NCBI GenBank assembly: GCA_947252755.1 | Contig: CAMXWV010000009.1 | Span: 1-64,000 of the forward strand | Length of the DNA stretch: 64,000 bases | Origin: an uncultured Dermabacter sp. | Lineage (GTDB): Bacteria > Actinomycetota > Actinomycetes > Actinomycetales > Dermabacteraceae | Direction of reading: 5' to 3' | Part shown: in pieces, positions 8,135-15,100 of the stretch | How positions within the stretch are numbered: the stretch's first letter is position 1 | Layout of the letters: every line of letters starts with the position of its first letter | The notes under the pieces: generated by a model | Seen by the model: the letters and a program-made list of their open reading frames with translations, nothing else | Databases searched by the model: none | Told to the model about the DNA's origin: nothing | Translations under genes and position numbers: made by a program

Positions 8135-9150
8135 GTGGGGGTCACCTCTTCAGCCAGCACATTCTCCTTCTCACAGTTGACCAGGAACTTCTCAAGGCCC
8201 GCATCGGACACGGGGGAGCCCGAGGCATTGCGCAGCGCGATCTGCACCCGACCCACCTGGCGGCCGCTGATCGTTTCAATGGTGCCGGCCACCAGGCTCG
8301 CCACCGCCCCGTGCTGGCCCGCGAACTCCAGCAGGTCTTCTGTGGTGCGCAGGTTCGGGGAATTGCCGTAGTCAAGGTTCACCACGCGTGCGTTCAGTCC
8401 GGTGGGCACCGGCGGCAGCGGGATCAGCTCCTTGGAGAGGCGGCCGGTCGGATCGGAGGCAACCTCCAGCAGTGTGCCGGTCTGTACCAGCTCGCCGTGC
8501 TCCAGCAGCGTCACGTGATCGCAGATCTCCCGCACCACGCTCATCTCGTGCGTGATCAGCACGATCGTGATGCCCAGGCTTTCGCGCAGGTTCTTCAGCA
8601 GGTCCAGGATCTGGCGGGTGGTGGCCGGATCGAGCGCGCTGGTGGGCTCATCGCACAGCAGCACCTGCGGGTGGGCGGCGAGCCCGCGCGCGATGCCCAC
8701 GCGCTGAATCTGGCCGCCGGACAGCTGCGCGGGGTGATTGTCTTCCCGGCCCTGCAGGCCTACCAGCTCAACCAGTTCGGACACTCGTTCAGCGATGGTT
8801 GCCTTCGGCACGCCGGCAATCTGCAGCGGGTGTGCGATGTTCTGCGCGGCGGTGCGCGAATCCAACAGGTTTGCGTGCTGGAACACCATGCCGATGGAGC
8901 GGCGGGCACTGCGCAGAGCTGCGCCCTCCAGGTCCGAAACCACGGTGTCCCCGATGCGGACACTGCCGCGAGTGGGCTTCTCCAGCCCGGTCAGACATCG
9001 GATCAGAGTGGACTTGCCGGCGCCGGATCGGCCCACGATGCCGTGGATTTCGCCGCTGCCCACTGACAGATTGATGTCATTGAGGGCAACCACGTCCTCC
9101 CGACCGCCGGGGCCGGGGAAGATCTTGGTGAGGTTGTCGAGCTGGATCAC
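8131..9150 (-). CDS. metN: Methionine ABC transporter ATP-binding protein MetN
   Basis: The protein has 339 aa. The ATPase domain has Walker A GRSGAGKST, signature LSGGQIQRVGIARGL and Walker B VLLCDEPTSALD. Residues about 265-339 form the NIL (ACT-like) domain that senses methionine and inhibits transport in the E. coli homolog. I chose GTG 9150 (VIQLDNLTKIF), where the family usually begins. An AATAAT -10-like box 6 nt upstream would make the mRNA leaderless. A longer frame to 9207 adds an unconserved Arg-rich stretch. No S-box or other methionine riboswitch fold is evident upstream. Confidence 0.9.
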   Translation of the reverse strand: MIQLDNLTKIFPGPGGREDVVALNDINLSVGSGEIHGIVGRSGAGKSTLIRCLTGLEKPTRGSVRIGDTVVSDLEGAALRSARRSIGMVFQHANLLDSRTAAQNIAHPLQIAGVPKATIAERVSELVELVGLQGREDNHPAQLSGGQIQRVGIARGLAAHPQVLLCDEPTSALDPATTRQILDLLKNLRESLGITIVLITHEMSVVREICDHVTLLEHGELVQTGTLLEVASDPTGRLSKELIPLPPVPTGLNARVVNLDYGNSPNLRTTEDLLEFAGQHGAVASLVAGTIETISGRQVGRVQIALRNASGSPVSDAGLEKFLVNCEKENVLAEEVTPT

Positions 9151-9276
9151 TCGGCCATTATTGCGGCGCCGCACCGGATTCGAACAATGCCGTCCAGCCC
9201 TTGTCACATTTCGTCATGGACGGGCGCGCATCCGCCAGCCGGTCGACGCTCGCAGGAGGCACAAACCGCCGCCCGC

Positions 9277-9735
9277 TCAATCATCGTCGTCACCGTCATC
9301 ATCCTGATCGTCCACATCATCATCGTCATCGCGATCGTCCACATCATCATCGTCATCGCGATCGTCCACGTCGTCATCATCATCGCGGTCATCGTCGTCA
9401 TCGTCCGGAGCGAGCACGGGCGCGGGTCGCTGCGGAGGCGTCGCTGGTGTACGAGGCTGAGCCGGCACATGAGAGAACTCCTGAACCGACTGAGGGAGGC
9501 GGGCGTCATCCGGGCAGACCCAGCCCTGGTCCCCGAGTTCGCACACGGCATCGCCCTCGGGCACCGCCGGAATCGTGGTGGCCTGCCCGCTCGGTGTTCC
9601 TGAACCGGAGGCGGGCACCACATGCACTCCGTCCAACAGTTCATCCCCGTCAGAGCGCTGCACGAACAGCATCACCGCTGCCGCGAGCGCAAGGATCACC
9701 CCGGCGGCCACAAGAAAGCGGAGACGAGCGGACAT
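9277..9735 (-). CDS. Small anchored protein with repeated poly-Asp tail
   Basis: Family not recognised. The 152-aa protein has a short basic N-terminus, one hydrophobic helix (residues about 6-25), and an exported domain with two cysteines (CELGDQGWVC) that could form a disulfide. A Pro-rich linker then leads to a tail of about 43 residues that is nearly all Asp, built from DDDDDVDDR repeats. The ATG lies 4 nt after the stop of the response-regulator gene, so it belongs to the same operon. An extracytoplasmic acidic tail beside a two-component system suggests metal or cationic-peptide binding, but this is inference. The repeat is likely length-variable. Confidence 0.7.
   Translation of the reverse strand: MSARLRFLVAAGVILALAAAVMLFVQRSDGDELLDGVHVVPASGSGTPSGQATTIPAVPEGDAVCELGDQGWVCPDDARLPQSVQEFSHVPAQPRTPATPPQRPAPVLAPDDDDDDRDDDDDVDDRDDDDDVDDRDDDDDVDDQDDDGDDDD
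9307..9387 (-). repeat. Three 27-bp tandem repeats (poly-Asp coding)
   Basis: Copies at 9307-9333 and 9334-9360 are identical and the third (9361-9387) is slightly diverged. Each encodes nine residues of the DDDDDVDDR type. Partial units continue on both sides. Period 27 keeps the reading frame. Confidence 0.9.
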
Positions 9736-9739
9736 GCGG

Positions 9740-10480
9740 TCAGTCTGCCCCTCGTCGATGAGCGGGCGATGAGCTCAGGTCCTGCCCGTTCCAGAGATAG
9801 CCCGCTCCCCGAATCGTCTGAATCCGCTCGGCACCCACTTTCGCCCGCAGGTAGCCCACGTACACATCCACGATGTTCGACGCGCCCTCATAGTCATATC
9901 CCCACACACGGGACAGCAGCAGGTCTCGGGTGAGCACCTGGTCGGGGTTCTGGACGAACACCGATGCCAGCGCGAATTCGCGGGCGGAAAGCTCCTGCAC
10001 CACCTCGGTGCCGCCGTCAGCATGGCGGACCGTGCGGGTCAGGAGGTCCAGCGTCAGATCTCCCACTGTGATCGCGTCGCCGCGGGACTGGCCCTTTTCC
10101 TCACGGGAGCGGACGGTGAGGTCATGCTCCCGGGCGCGCAGCTTCACTCTGGCCAGCAGCTCCTCAAAGCGGAAGGGCTTTGCAATGTAATCGTTCGCGC
10201 CGCTCTCCAGGCCGTCCACCGTGTCCTCCACCCCGCCGCGCGCGGTGGCCAGGATGACGGGGACGTCATGGCCCAGGGTGCGCAGGGTGCGCACCACGGT
10301 CAGTCCGTCCATCCGGGGCAGCCCGATATCCAAGATCACCAGGTCTGCGTCACCTGCTGAGGCCACATCCAAAGCGGCGAGTCCGTCCTCCACAACAGTG
10401 GTGGAGAAGCCGTTCGCCTTCAGGCCGCGCTCCACAAAACGCGCAATCCGCGGCTCGTCCTCCGCGATCAGAATGTGCAT
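9740..10480 (-). CDS. OmpR/PhoB-family response regulator
   Basis: The protein has 246 aa. The receiver domain has acidic pocket EDE (7-9), phospho-acceptor Asp51 in VILDIGLPRMDG, and the conserved Lys of YIAKPF. The C-terminal winged helix contains LSAREFALASVFVQ and VDVYVGYLRAKV. I start at ATG 10480 (MHILIAEDE). The start lies 14 nt after the histidine-kinase stop, and a TACGGT box 6 nt upstream could drive an internal leaderless transcript. It is the partner of the upstream kinase; target genes are unknown, though the downstream poly-Asp protein gene is in the same unit. Confidence 0.92.
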   Translation of the reverse strand: MHILIAEDEPRIARFVERGLKANGFSTTVVEDGLAALDVASAGDADLVILDIGLPRMDGLTVVRTLRTLGHDVPVILATARGGVEDTVDGLESGANDYIAKPFRFEELLARVKLRAREHDLTVRSREEKGQSRGDAITVGDLTLDLLTRTVRHADGGTEVVQELSAREFALASVFVQNPDQVLTRDLLLSRVWGYDYEGASNIVDVYVGYLRAKVGAERIQTIRGAGYLWNGQDLSSSPAHRRGAD

Positions 10481-10486
10481 GCTTCC

Positions 10487-10492
10487 ACCGTA
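10487..10492 (-). promoter_or_regulatory. -10 box, possible internal start for response regulator
   Basis: TACGGT lies 6 nt before the regulator ATG, in the short gap after the kinase stop. No Shine-Dalgarno sequence is visible. Confidence 0.4.
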
Positions 10493-10494
10493 CG

Positions 10495-11931
10495 TCACCC
10501 CAGGTAAGAGCGGGTGTATTGGGGTAGGCGCAGTGTGAATCGGGCTCCTTTGCCCGGCTCTGAGTCCACCAGGACCGTTCCGCCGTGCTCCTTGGCGATC
10601 GCCATGACGATCGACAGTCCCAGCCCGGAACCGGGTGTGTGCGCTGTCTGATCCAGCCGCGTGAACCGCTGAAAGATGCGCTGCTGGTCCGCCTTCGGAA
10701 TGCCCGGTCCCTCATCCTCCACCCACAGCTCCACCACCGGTCCATCAGCCCGTTCCCGCTGGTCGAATCCCACGTCCACCCGGCTGCCCTTCGGGGAGTA
10801 GCGCACCGCGTTCGCCGCCAGCTGCACCATCGCCTGCGTCACGCGCTGCTCATCGAGCTCTGCCGTCACGTGCGCCACCGGTCCACGCACCCAGTCACGC
10901 TCTCCCAGCTGCTGGATCCGGGCGAACACCGTGTCAGCAAGATCAGCCAGATCCATCGGGCGCGGCTGCACGAAATCGGGACGGCGCACATGGGCCAGCG
11001 TGGACAGATCCTCCACCAGCAGGTTCATCCGGTCGAGCTCATCGGTGGCGATCACCCGTGACTGCGCCACGTCCTTGGGGTCGGACTCGTCGGTCATCTC
11101 CAGGGTGCCGCGGATGATGGTGAGCGGAGTGCGCAGCTCATGGGACACGTCCTGCATGAACTGGCGCTGGTCGTGATATCCGCTCTGGATGCGGTCCAGC
11201 ATCTGGTTGAAGCGAACCGCGAGCGCCCCGATGTCATCGCGCTGATCGGCGGGGACCGGAACGCGTGCGTCAAGGTCATCGAAGTCGATGCTCTCCGCTG
11301 TGTGTCGCAGCTGGGAGATCGGGCGCAGCAGCCGCCCGGAGAGCCGCCAGCCCACGAAGGCGGTGATCGCCAGCGCAGCGGCGGAAACGATCAGGTAGGT
11401 GGTGATGCTCCGCCAGATCTGGGCGCGCTGGGCGCCGATGTCATTGGCCACCACGAGGGTTCCCTGGGTGGGGTCGCCATCCACGTGAACGGACACGATG
11501 AGCACCAGCAGGTCTCGGTCCTCAAGGCTCATCGGAGTGATCACAGAAGCGCCGGGCTGACTTCGGGCGTTCAGCTCGGACAGGGCTGCCGGGTCATCGA
11601 GTGTGTACTCCTGCACCTGCGGCTGGTAGCGGGGGCTGCCGTCGGCGAGTGCGATGACTGCCTCGTGCCGGTTGGGCACGGTGTGGCCCACCACGTCATG
11701 CAGCAGGGTGTCAGCGGAGGAGTATTCCCGGCCCAGCTGCTCCTGATTGTCCGCGTACGCGTTGATCTCGTCGAGCTCCTGGTGCAGTTCGGCGCGCACG
11801 CGCTGGTCGAGCGCGTCGAACTCCACGCGGAAGGTGATGACGCCGGCGATGGTGAGCCCCGCGGCCATGAACGCGAGCATCAGCATGAGGATGCGGGTGC
11901 GCACCGTCCATTCGGCGGGCTTGGGGAGCAT
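10495..11931 (-). CDS. Sensor histidine kinase
   Basis: The protein has 478 aa. One helix at residues 13-34 and another at about 177-200 bound an extracytoplasmic sensor of roughly 140 residues. A HAMP domain follows, then HisKA with His264 in DVSHELRTPLT, and HATPase_c with the N box (LAANAVRYSP), DEGPGIP and GSGLGLSI. The sensor region is not rich in cysteine or histidine and its ligand is unknown. I start at ATG 11931, which has TACACT 6 nt upstream (leaderless), rather than an upstream extension. It is the first gene of a three-gene operon with the regulator and the poly-Asp protein. Confidence 0.92.
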   Translation of the reverse strand: MLPKPAEWTVRTRILMLMLAFMAAGLTIAGVITFRVEFDALDQRVRAELHQELDEINAYADNQEQLGREYSSADTLLHDVVGHTVPNRHEAVIALADGSPRYQPQVQEYTLDDPAALSELNARSQPGASVITPMSLEDRDLLVLIVSVHVDGDPTQGTLVVANDIGAQRAQIWRSITTYLIVSAAALAITAFVGWRLSGRLLRPISQLRHTAESIDFDDLDARVPVPADQRDDIGALAVRFNQMLDRIQSGYHDQRQFMQDVSHELRTPLTIIRGTLEMTDESDPKDVAQSRVIATDELDRMNLLVEDLSTLAHVRRPDFVQPRPMDLADLADTVFARIQQLGERDWVRGPVAHVTAELDEQRVTQAMVQLAANAVRYSPKGSRVDVGFDQRERADGPVVELWVEDEGPGIPKADQQRIFQRFTRLDQTAHTPGSGLGLSIVMAIAKEHGGTVLVDSEPGKGARFTLRLPQYTRSYLG

Positions 11932-11937
11932 GGCCTC

Positions 11938-11943
11938 AGTGTA
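11938..11943 (-). promoter_or_regulatory. -10 box, leaderless start of histidine-kinase operon
   Basis: TACACT is 6 nt before the ATG at 11931, placing the expected transcription start at the A of the start codon. No ribosome binding site is present. Confidence 0.5.
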
Positions 11944-11991
11944 CTGAGCCGGCAGAGGCACTGAGGGCCGGCATGCGCAGTGTGGTGCGCG

Positions 11992-11997
11992 TAGGGT
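11992..11997 (+). promoter_or_regulatory. -10 box, leaderless start of SRPBCC gene
   Basis: TAGGGT is 6 nt before ATG 12004, with no ribosome binding site. It faces the divergent histidine-kinase promoter about 50 bp away. Confidence 0.5.
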
Positions 11998-12003
11998 TCT
12001 GAC

Positions 12004-12639
12004 ATGACACTCAACGCTTCGCATGAACTTGAAAAGACCCGCCGCGCGGTGCTCGCCGCCGGTTCAGTCCGCTCCGTCACCGCCTCCCGCTCCGTGGACG
12101 CCGGCCCCGAAGCCGTGTGGGCCGCGCTGACTGACCCTCAGGCGCTGCCCGCCTGGTTCGGTGAGGTGGAAGCGCCCGACGGGTCCCTTCAGGAGGGACA
12201 GTCCTACCGTGTCCCCTCGAATGGCGCCGACGGGGAGATCACCCGCTGCACCCGTCCGGATAATTTTGCGCTCACGTGGAATGACAGCGCGGGATCGTCC
12301 ACGCTCACAGTGGCGCTCGCACCCCTGGATGAGGTGCACACAGCAGTGACGATCACCCAGGTGCTGCAGGATTCCGAGCAGTGGGAGCGGTTCGGCCCGG
12401 GCGCGGTCGGCGTGGCGTGGGAGGGGGCGCTGTACGCGCTGAGCCTCTTCCTCTCAGGAGACAGGGAGGGCGCGCGGCCGGAGCGGATGGCGCAGCTGGG
12501 CCAGAGTGAACAGGGCCGCGCCTTCATCACGCGTTCAGCAGAGGCCTGGGGGCATGCGGATGCGAATGCCGGCACAGATGAGCAGACTGCGCGGGAGCGA
12601 GCGGAGCAGACCGAACGCTTCTACCTCGGAGAAGGCTGA
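12004..12639 (+). CDS. SRPBCC (START/AHSA1-like) domain protein
   Basis: The protein has 211 aa. Residues about 25-150 match the SRPBCC ligand-binding fold: VTASRSVDAGPEAVWAALTDP, PAWFGEVEAP, and a C-terminal helix ending in WEGALYALSLFL. Members bind hydrophobic ligands or assist proteins; the ligand here is unknown. The tail after residue 170 is Glu/Arg-rich. It diverges from the histidine-kinase operon and its 3' end overlaps the convergent tadA by 19 bp. Confidence 0.75.
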   Translation: MTLNASHELEKTRRAVLAAGSVRSVTASRSVDAGPEAVWAALTDPQALPAWFGEVEAPDGSLQEGQSYRVPSNGADGEITRCTRPDNFALTWNDSAGSSTLTVALAPLDEVHTAVTITQVLQDSEQWERFGPGAVGVAWEGALYALSLFLSGDREGARPERMAQLGQSEQGRAFITRSAEAWGHADANAGTDEQTARERAEQTERFYLGEG

Positions 12640-13208
12640 GCCGCGGAGCGTTCCGCGCGGCGGGTGCGCCGAAGCGTGCGAAAGAAGTCCTTCAGCAGCT
12701 GCCCGCATTCGTCGGCGAGCACACCGGTGGTGAGCTCGGCCCGGTGGTTGAGGCGCGGTTCGCGCACCAGGTCATAGAGGCTTCCGGCAGCTCCCGCCTT
12801 CGGGTCCATCGCTCCCACCACAACTCGCTCGACGCGGCTGAGCACAATCGCTCCCGCGCACATGGTGCACGGCTCCAGCGTGACCACGAGGGTGCATCCG
12901 CTGAGATTCCAGCGGCCGGTGACCCGGGCGGCGTCGCGCAGTGCAAGGATCTCCGCATGTGCGGTGGGGTCCTCATCGGCTTCGCGCCGGTTGCCGGCCG
13001 CGGCGAGGAGGGCGCCGTCCGCAGCGAACACAGCGGCGCCGATCGGGATGTCATGGCGCGGCGGGGCGGCGGCGAGCCGCGCCTGCTCCAGCGCAATCCG
13101 CATCCGCTGCGCATCTTCATGGTCCGGTTCGACGCCCGCGGCCGGGCCGGGTGCTGCGCTCTGCTCGCGGGCGTGTTGCTGGTCGGGGTGAGGCTGCGGC
13201 TCTGCCAT
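12621..13208 (-). CDS. tadA: tRNA-specific adenosine deaminase TadA
   Basis: The protein has 195 aa. It deaminates A34 to inosine in tRNA-Arg(ACG). The CDA fold shows the zinc-site motifs HAE (His84-Ala-Glu86, Glu as proton shuttle) and PCTMC (Cys114 and Cys117). RVVVGAMDPKAGAAGSL follows, typical of TadA. About 35 N-terminal residues precede the conserved core. An internal ATG at residue 36 (MRIALEQAR) is an alternative start. AGGAGA precedes the ATG at 13208. It diverges from upp and overlaps the SRPBCC gene tail to tail. Confidence 0.9.
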   Translation of the reverse strand: MAEPQPHPDQQHAREQSAAPGPAAGVEPDHEDAQRMRIALEQARLAAAPPRHDIPIGAAVFAADGALLAAAGNRREADEDPTAHAEILALRDAARVTGRWNLSGCTLVVTLEPCTMCAGAIVLSRVERVVVGAMDPKAGAAGSLYDLVREPRLNHRAELTTGVLADECGQLLKDFFRTLRRTRRAERSAAQPSPR

Positions 13209-13248
13209 CGGGGACCTTCTCTCCTGCTCAATGCGTTCTGCGCTCCGC

Positions 13249-13254
13249 TAGGAT
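13249..13254 (+). promoter_or_regulatory. -10 box, leaderless start of upp
   Basis: TAGGAT lies exactly 6 nt before ATG 13261 and there is no ribosome binding site, the standard layout of a leaderless actinobacterial mRNA. Confidence 0.6.
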
Positions 13255-13260
13255 CACCCT

Positions 13261-13899
13261 ATGCGCGCTCTCAACATCGACCACCCACTGGTGGCGCACA
13301 AGCTGACCGTTCTTCGCGACAAGAACACTCCGAGCCCCGTGTTCCGCCAGCTTGCTGACGAGCTTGTGACCCTGCTGGCCTATGAGGCCACCCGTAATGT
13401 GGCGGTGGCGCCGTCGGCGATCAACACTCCGGTGGCGCCGATGACAGGTGTGAAGATCACAGATCCGCGGCCGCTGGTGGTGCCGATCCTGCGCGCCGGC
13501 CTGGGCATGCTTGATGGCCTCACTCGCCTCATCCCCACCGCTGAAGTGGGCTTTCTGGGCATGGTTCGCAATGACGAGACCCTTGAGGTCACCACTTACG
13601 CGAACCGGCTGCCGGAGGATCTGACCGGGCGGCAGTGCTTCATCCTTGACCCGATGCTCGCCACCGGTCACACCCTGGTGGCATCGGTGAACTACCTGAT
13701 TGAGCGCGGCGCAAAGGACGTCACCTGCGTGACCTTGGTCAGCGCACCCGAGGGCCTGAAAACGCTTGACGATGCGATCGATGATGACGTGAACCTCACC
13801 GTGGTCACGGCAGCGATCGATGAGCGGCTCAATGAGCGCGGCTATATCGTGCCGGGCCTGGGCGATGCGGGCGACCGCCTCTTCGGCGTGGTGGACTGA
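13261..13899 (+). CDS. upp: Uracil phosphoribosyltransferase
   Basis: The protein has 212 aa, the usual length. It converts uracil and PRPP to UMP in pyrimidine salvage. The PRPP-binding loop DPMLATGHT, the flexible-loop region PVAPMTGVKITD and the C-terminal uracil-binding segment YIVPGLGDAGDRLFG are all intact. It is a single gene with a leaderless start. A weak imperfect hairpin follows the stop, around 13900-13930. Confidence 0.96.
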   Translation: MRALNIDHPLVAHKLTVLRDKNTPSPVFRQLADELVTLLAYEATRNVAVAPSAINTPVAPMTGVKITDPRPLVVPILRAGLGMLDGLTRLIPTAEVGFLGMVRNDETLEVTTYANRLPEDLTGRQCFILDPMLATGHTLVASVNYLIERGAKDVTCVTLVSAPEGLKTLDDAIDDDVNLTVVTAAIDERLNERGYIVPGLGDAGDRLFGVVD

Positions 13900-13969
13900 C
13901 CGGCCAGCGGTCCTCAGCCGGCGCTGACCTGGGCAAACACTCCGACTGTGTCACAGTGTGAACACATGC

Positions 13970-13998
13970 TTGCCCGCCGGCGCGAAGTCCGTCATCAT
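13970..13998 (+). promoter_or_regulatory. Promoter of Met-rich small ORF
   Basis: A -35 TTGCCC (13970-13975) and -10 CATCAT (13993-13998) are separated by exactly 17 bp. The ATG at 14005 follows the -10 by 6 nt, so the small ORF would be leaderless. Confidence 0.45.
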
Positions 13999-14004
13999 GG
14001 GGAC

Positions 14005-14103
14005 ATGACTACTCGCGTGCTCTCACCAGCGGCAGCCCCGGCGGCTGCCGCCATGATGCGCGCGATGATGATGCAGATGATGCAGAGTCAGCCGCGCTCC
14101 TAG
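14005..14103 (+). CDS. Met-rich 32-residue small ORF (possible leader peptide)
   Basis: This ORF begins MTTRVLSPAAAPAAAAMM and continues with clustered methionines (RAMMMQMMQSQ) to a TAG stop. Eight of 32 residues are Met. It has a well-spaced promoter and a leaderless ATG. A 7-bp hairpin follows 16 nt after the stop, ahead of the winged-helix regulator gene. This arrangement resembles a leader peptide whose translation tunes the downstream gene, or a small secreted or metal-binding peptide. No homolog is recognised. Confidence 0.45.
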   Translation: MTTRVLSPAAAPAAAAMMRAMMMQMMQSQPRS

Positions 14104-14119
14104 CGCAATGCGTGCGAAA

Positions 14120-14139
14120 GCCGGCTGACAGGAGCCGGC
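14120..14139 (+). terminator. Hairpin between small ORF and regulator gene
   Basis: A 7-bp stem (14120-14126 with 14133-14139) and 6-nt loop lie between the Met-rich ORF and the winged-helix gene. There is no U-run, so it could be an attenuator-type structure or incidental in a GC-rich leader. Confidence 0.35.
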
Positions 14140-14193
14140 CCCCGGCGCGGGCTCCAGGTGCACTCAAGCCGCTCTCTCGCATCGGAGAATCCT

Positions 14194-14940
14194 GTGTCAT
14201 CCATCCTTCTTGATCGCCCGTCCGCGATCCGCACCGTTCCCACCGCTTCGGCACCCTCATCTGTTCCGGCTGCCTCGGCTGAGCCCACTGTCATCACGCT
14301 CAGTGTGGAGCTGCCCGCCGGCACCTCCCCCGCGCAGGCTGCGGCGATCGCCGACGCGCTCCGCATCAACGCCGATCGCTATGCCGCACCCCGAGGCGGC
14401 CGCACCCGGGTTCGCCTGGGCGCACCGGTGACCGGACAGACCGCGCAGGCCGCTGGCCGCTCCCAGGCCTTCTCGGATCGTGCGATCTCTTCACTGCGGC
14501 CGCGTCGCTTCGGCGCTGTCTCCCCCACTGCCCCTGCCCGTCGGGATGCGGAGTCCGCCCGGCTGCGCCTGCTGCAGTCGCACCGGGGCAGCCCGGTCTC
14601 ACCCGTGCCTCCGGCTGCGGCGCCGAGCGCATCGGGCCTGCTGCTGGACCTGTATGGCCGGCGCCTGCGGATCAACAACGAGGACGTGGAGCTCACCCAT
14701 AAGGAGTTCGAGCTGCTCGCGCATCTTGCGAAGCATGCGCGCACCGTTGTGACCCGCGAGGATCTGATGGTCAATGTGTGGGCGGACTCCTCTGACAGCA
14801 CCAGCGAGCGCACCATCGATGTGCATGTGCGCCGGCTGCGCAATAAGCTCGGCGCCTATCGTCGCCTGGTGTCCACGGTGCGCGGTGCCGGCTACCGGCT
14901 GGATCCGGGCAGTGATGTGACGATCATCGGCCTTGCCTGA
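14194..14940 (+). CDS. Receiver-less winged-helix DNA-binding protein
   Basis: The protein has 248 aa. The C-terminal 100 residues are an OmpR/PhoB-type winged helix (LTHKEFELLAHLAKHAR, SERTIDVHVRRLRNKLG, TVRGAGYRLD). The N-terminal 150 residues are Ala/Pro/Arg-rich, with a short structured segment around TVITLSVELPAGTSPAQAAAIADAL. There is no receiver domain and no phospho-acceptor Asp, so it is not a classic response regulator. Start chosen at GTG 14194 because GGAGA is correctly spaced; a GTG at 14158 is in frame but lacks a site. It lies between the Met-rich ORF and a MinD-like ATPase gene. Targets are unknown. Confidence 0.8.
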   Translation: MSSILLDRPSAIRTVPTASAPSSVPAASAEPTVITLSVELPAGTSPAQAAAIADALRINADRYAAPRGGRTRVRLGAPVTGQTAQAAGRSQAFSDRAISSLRPRRFGAVSPTAPARRDAESARLRLLQSHRGSPVSPVPPAAAPSASGLLLDLYGRRLRINNEDVELTHKEFELLAHLAKHARTVVTREDLMVNVWADSSDSTSERTIDVHVRRLRNKLGAYRRLVSTVRGAGYRLDPGSDVTIIGLA

Positions 14941-14942
14941 CC

Positions 14943-14970
14943 GGACCGGCCGCCTGACAGCGGCCGGTTC
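14943..14970 (+). terminator. Terminator after winged-helix gene
   Basis: A perfect 9-bp stem (14945-14953 with 14960-14968), extendable with a wobble pair, encloses a 6-nt loop and starts 2 nt after the stop codon. There is no U-tract. Confidence 0.65.
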
Positions 14971-15043
14971 CGGGGCGGGCCCGGGCCCTGAGTGCATAGC
15001 CACATCTCACACTGCCTGCTGTCCGCGCTCGGGGGCGGTCGCA

Positions 15044-15049
15044 TAGGCT
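15044..15049 (+). promoter_or_regulatory. -10 box of MinD-like ATPase gene
   Basis: TAGGCT lies 51 nt before ATG 15101. The start codon has a proper AGGAG 7 nt upstream, so this mRNA would carry a leader of about 45 nt, unlike many neighbours. Confidence 0.45.
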
Positions 15050-15100
15050 GGGACGAGCCTTCGTACGAGGGCAGTTCGTCCACCTCGCAGGAGATTGTGA

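Noticed and set aside
9286..9400. Regular repeat that looks like a CRISPR array
   Set aside because: The 27-bp units abut with no spacers, are in frame and encode a poly-Asp tail. No cas genes are present.
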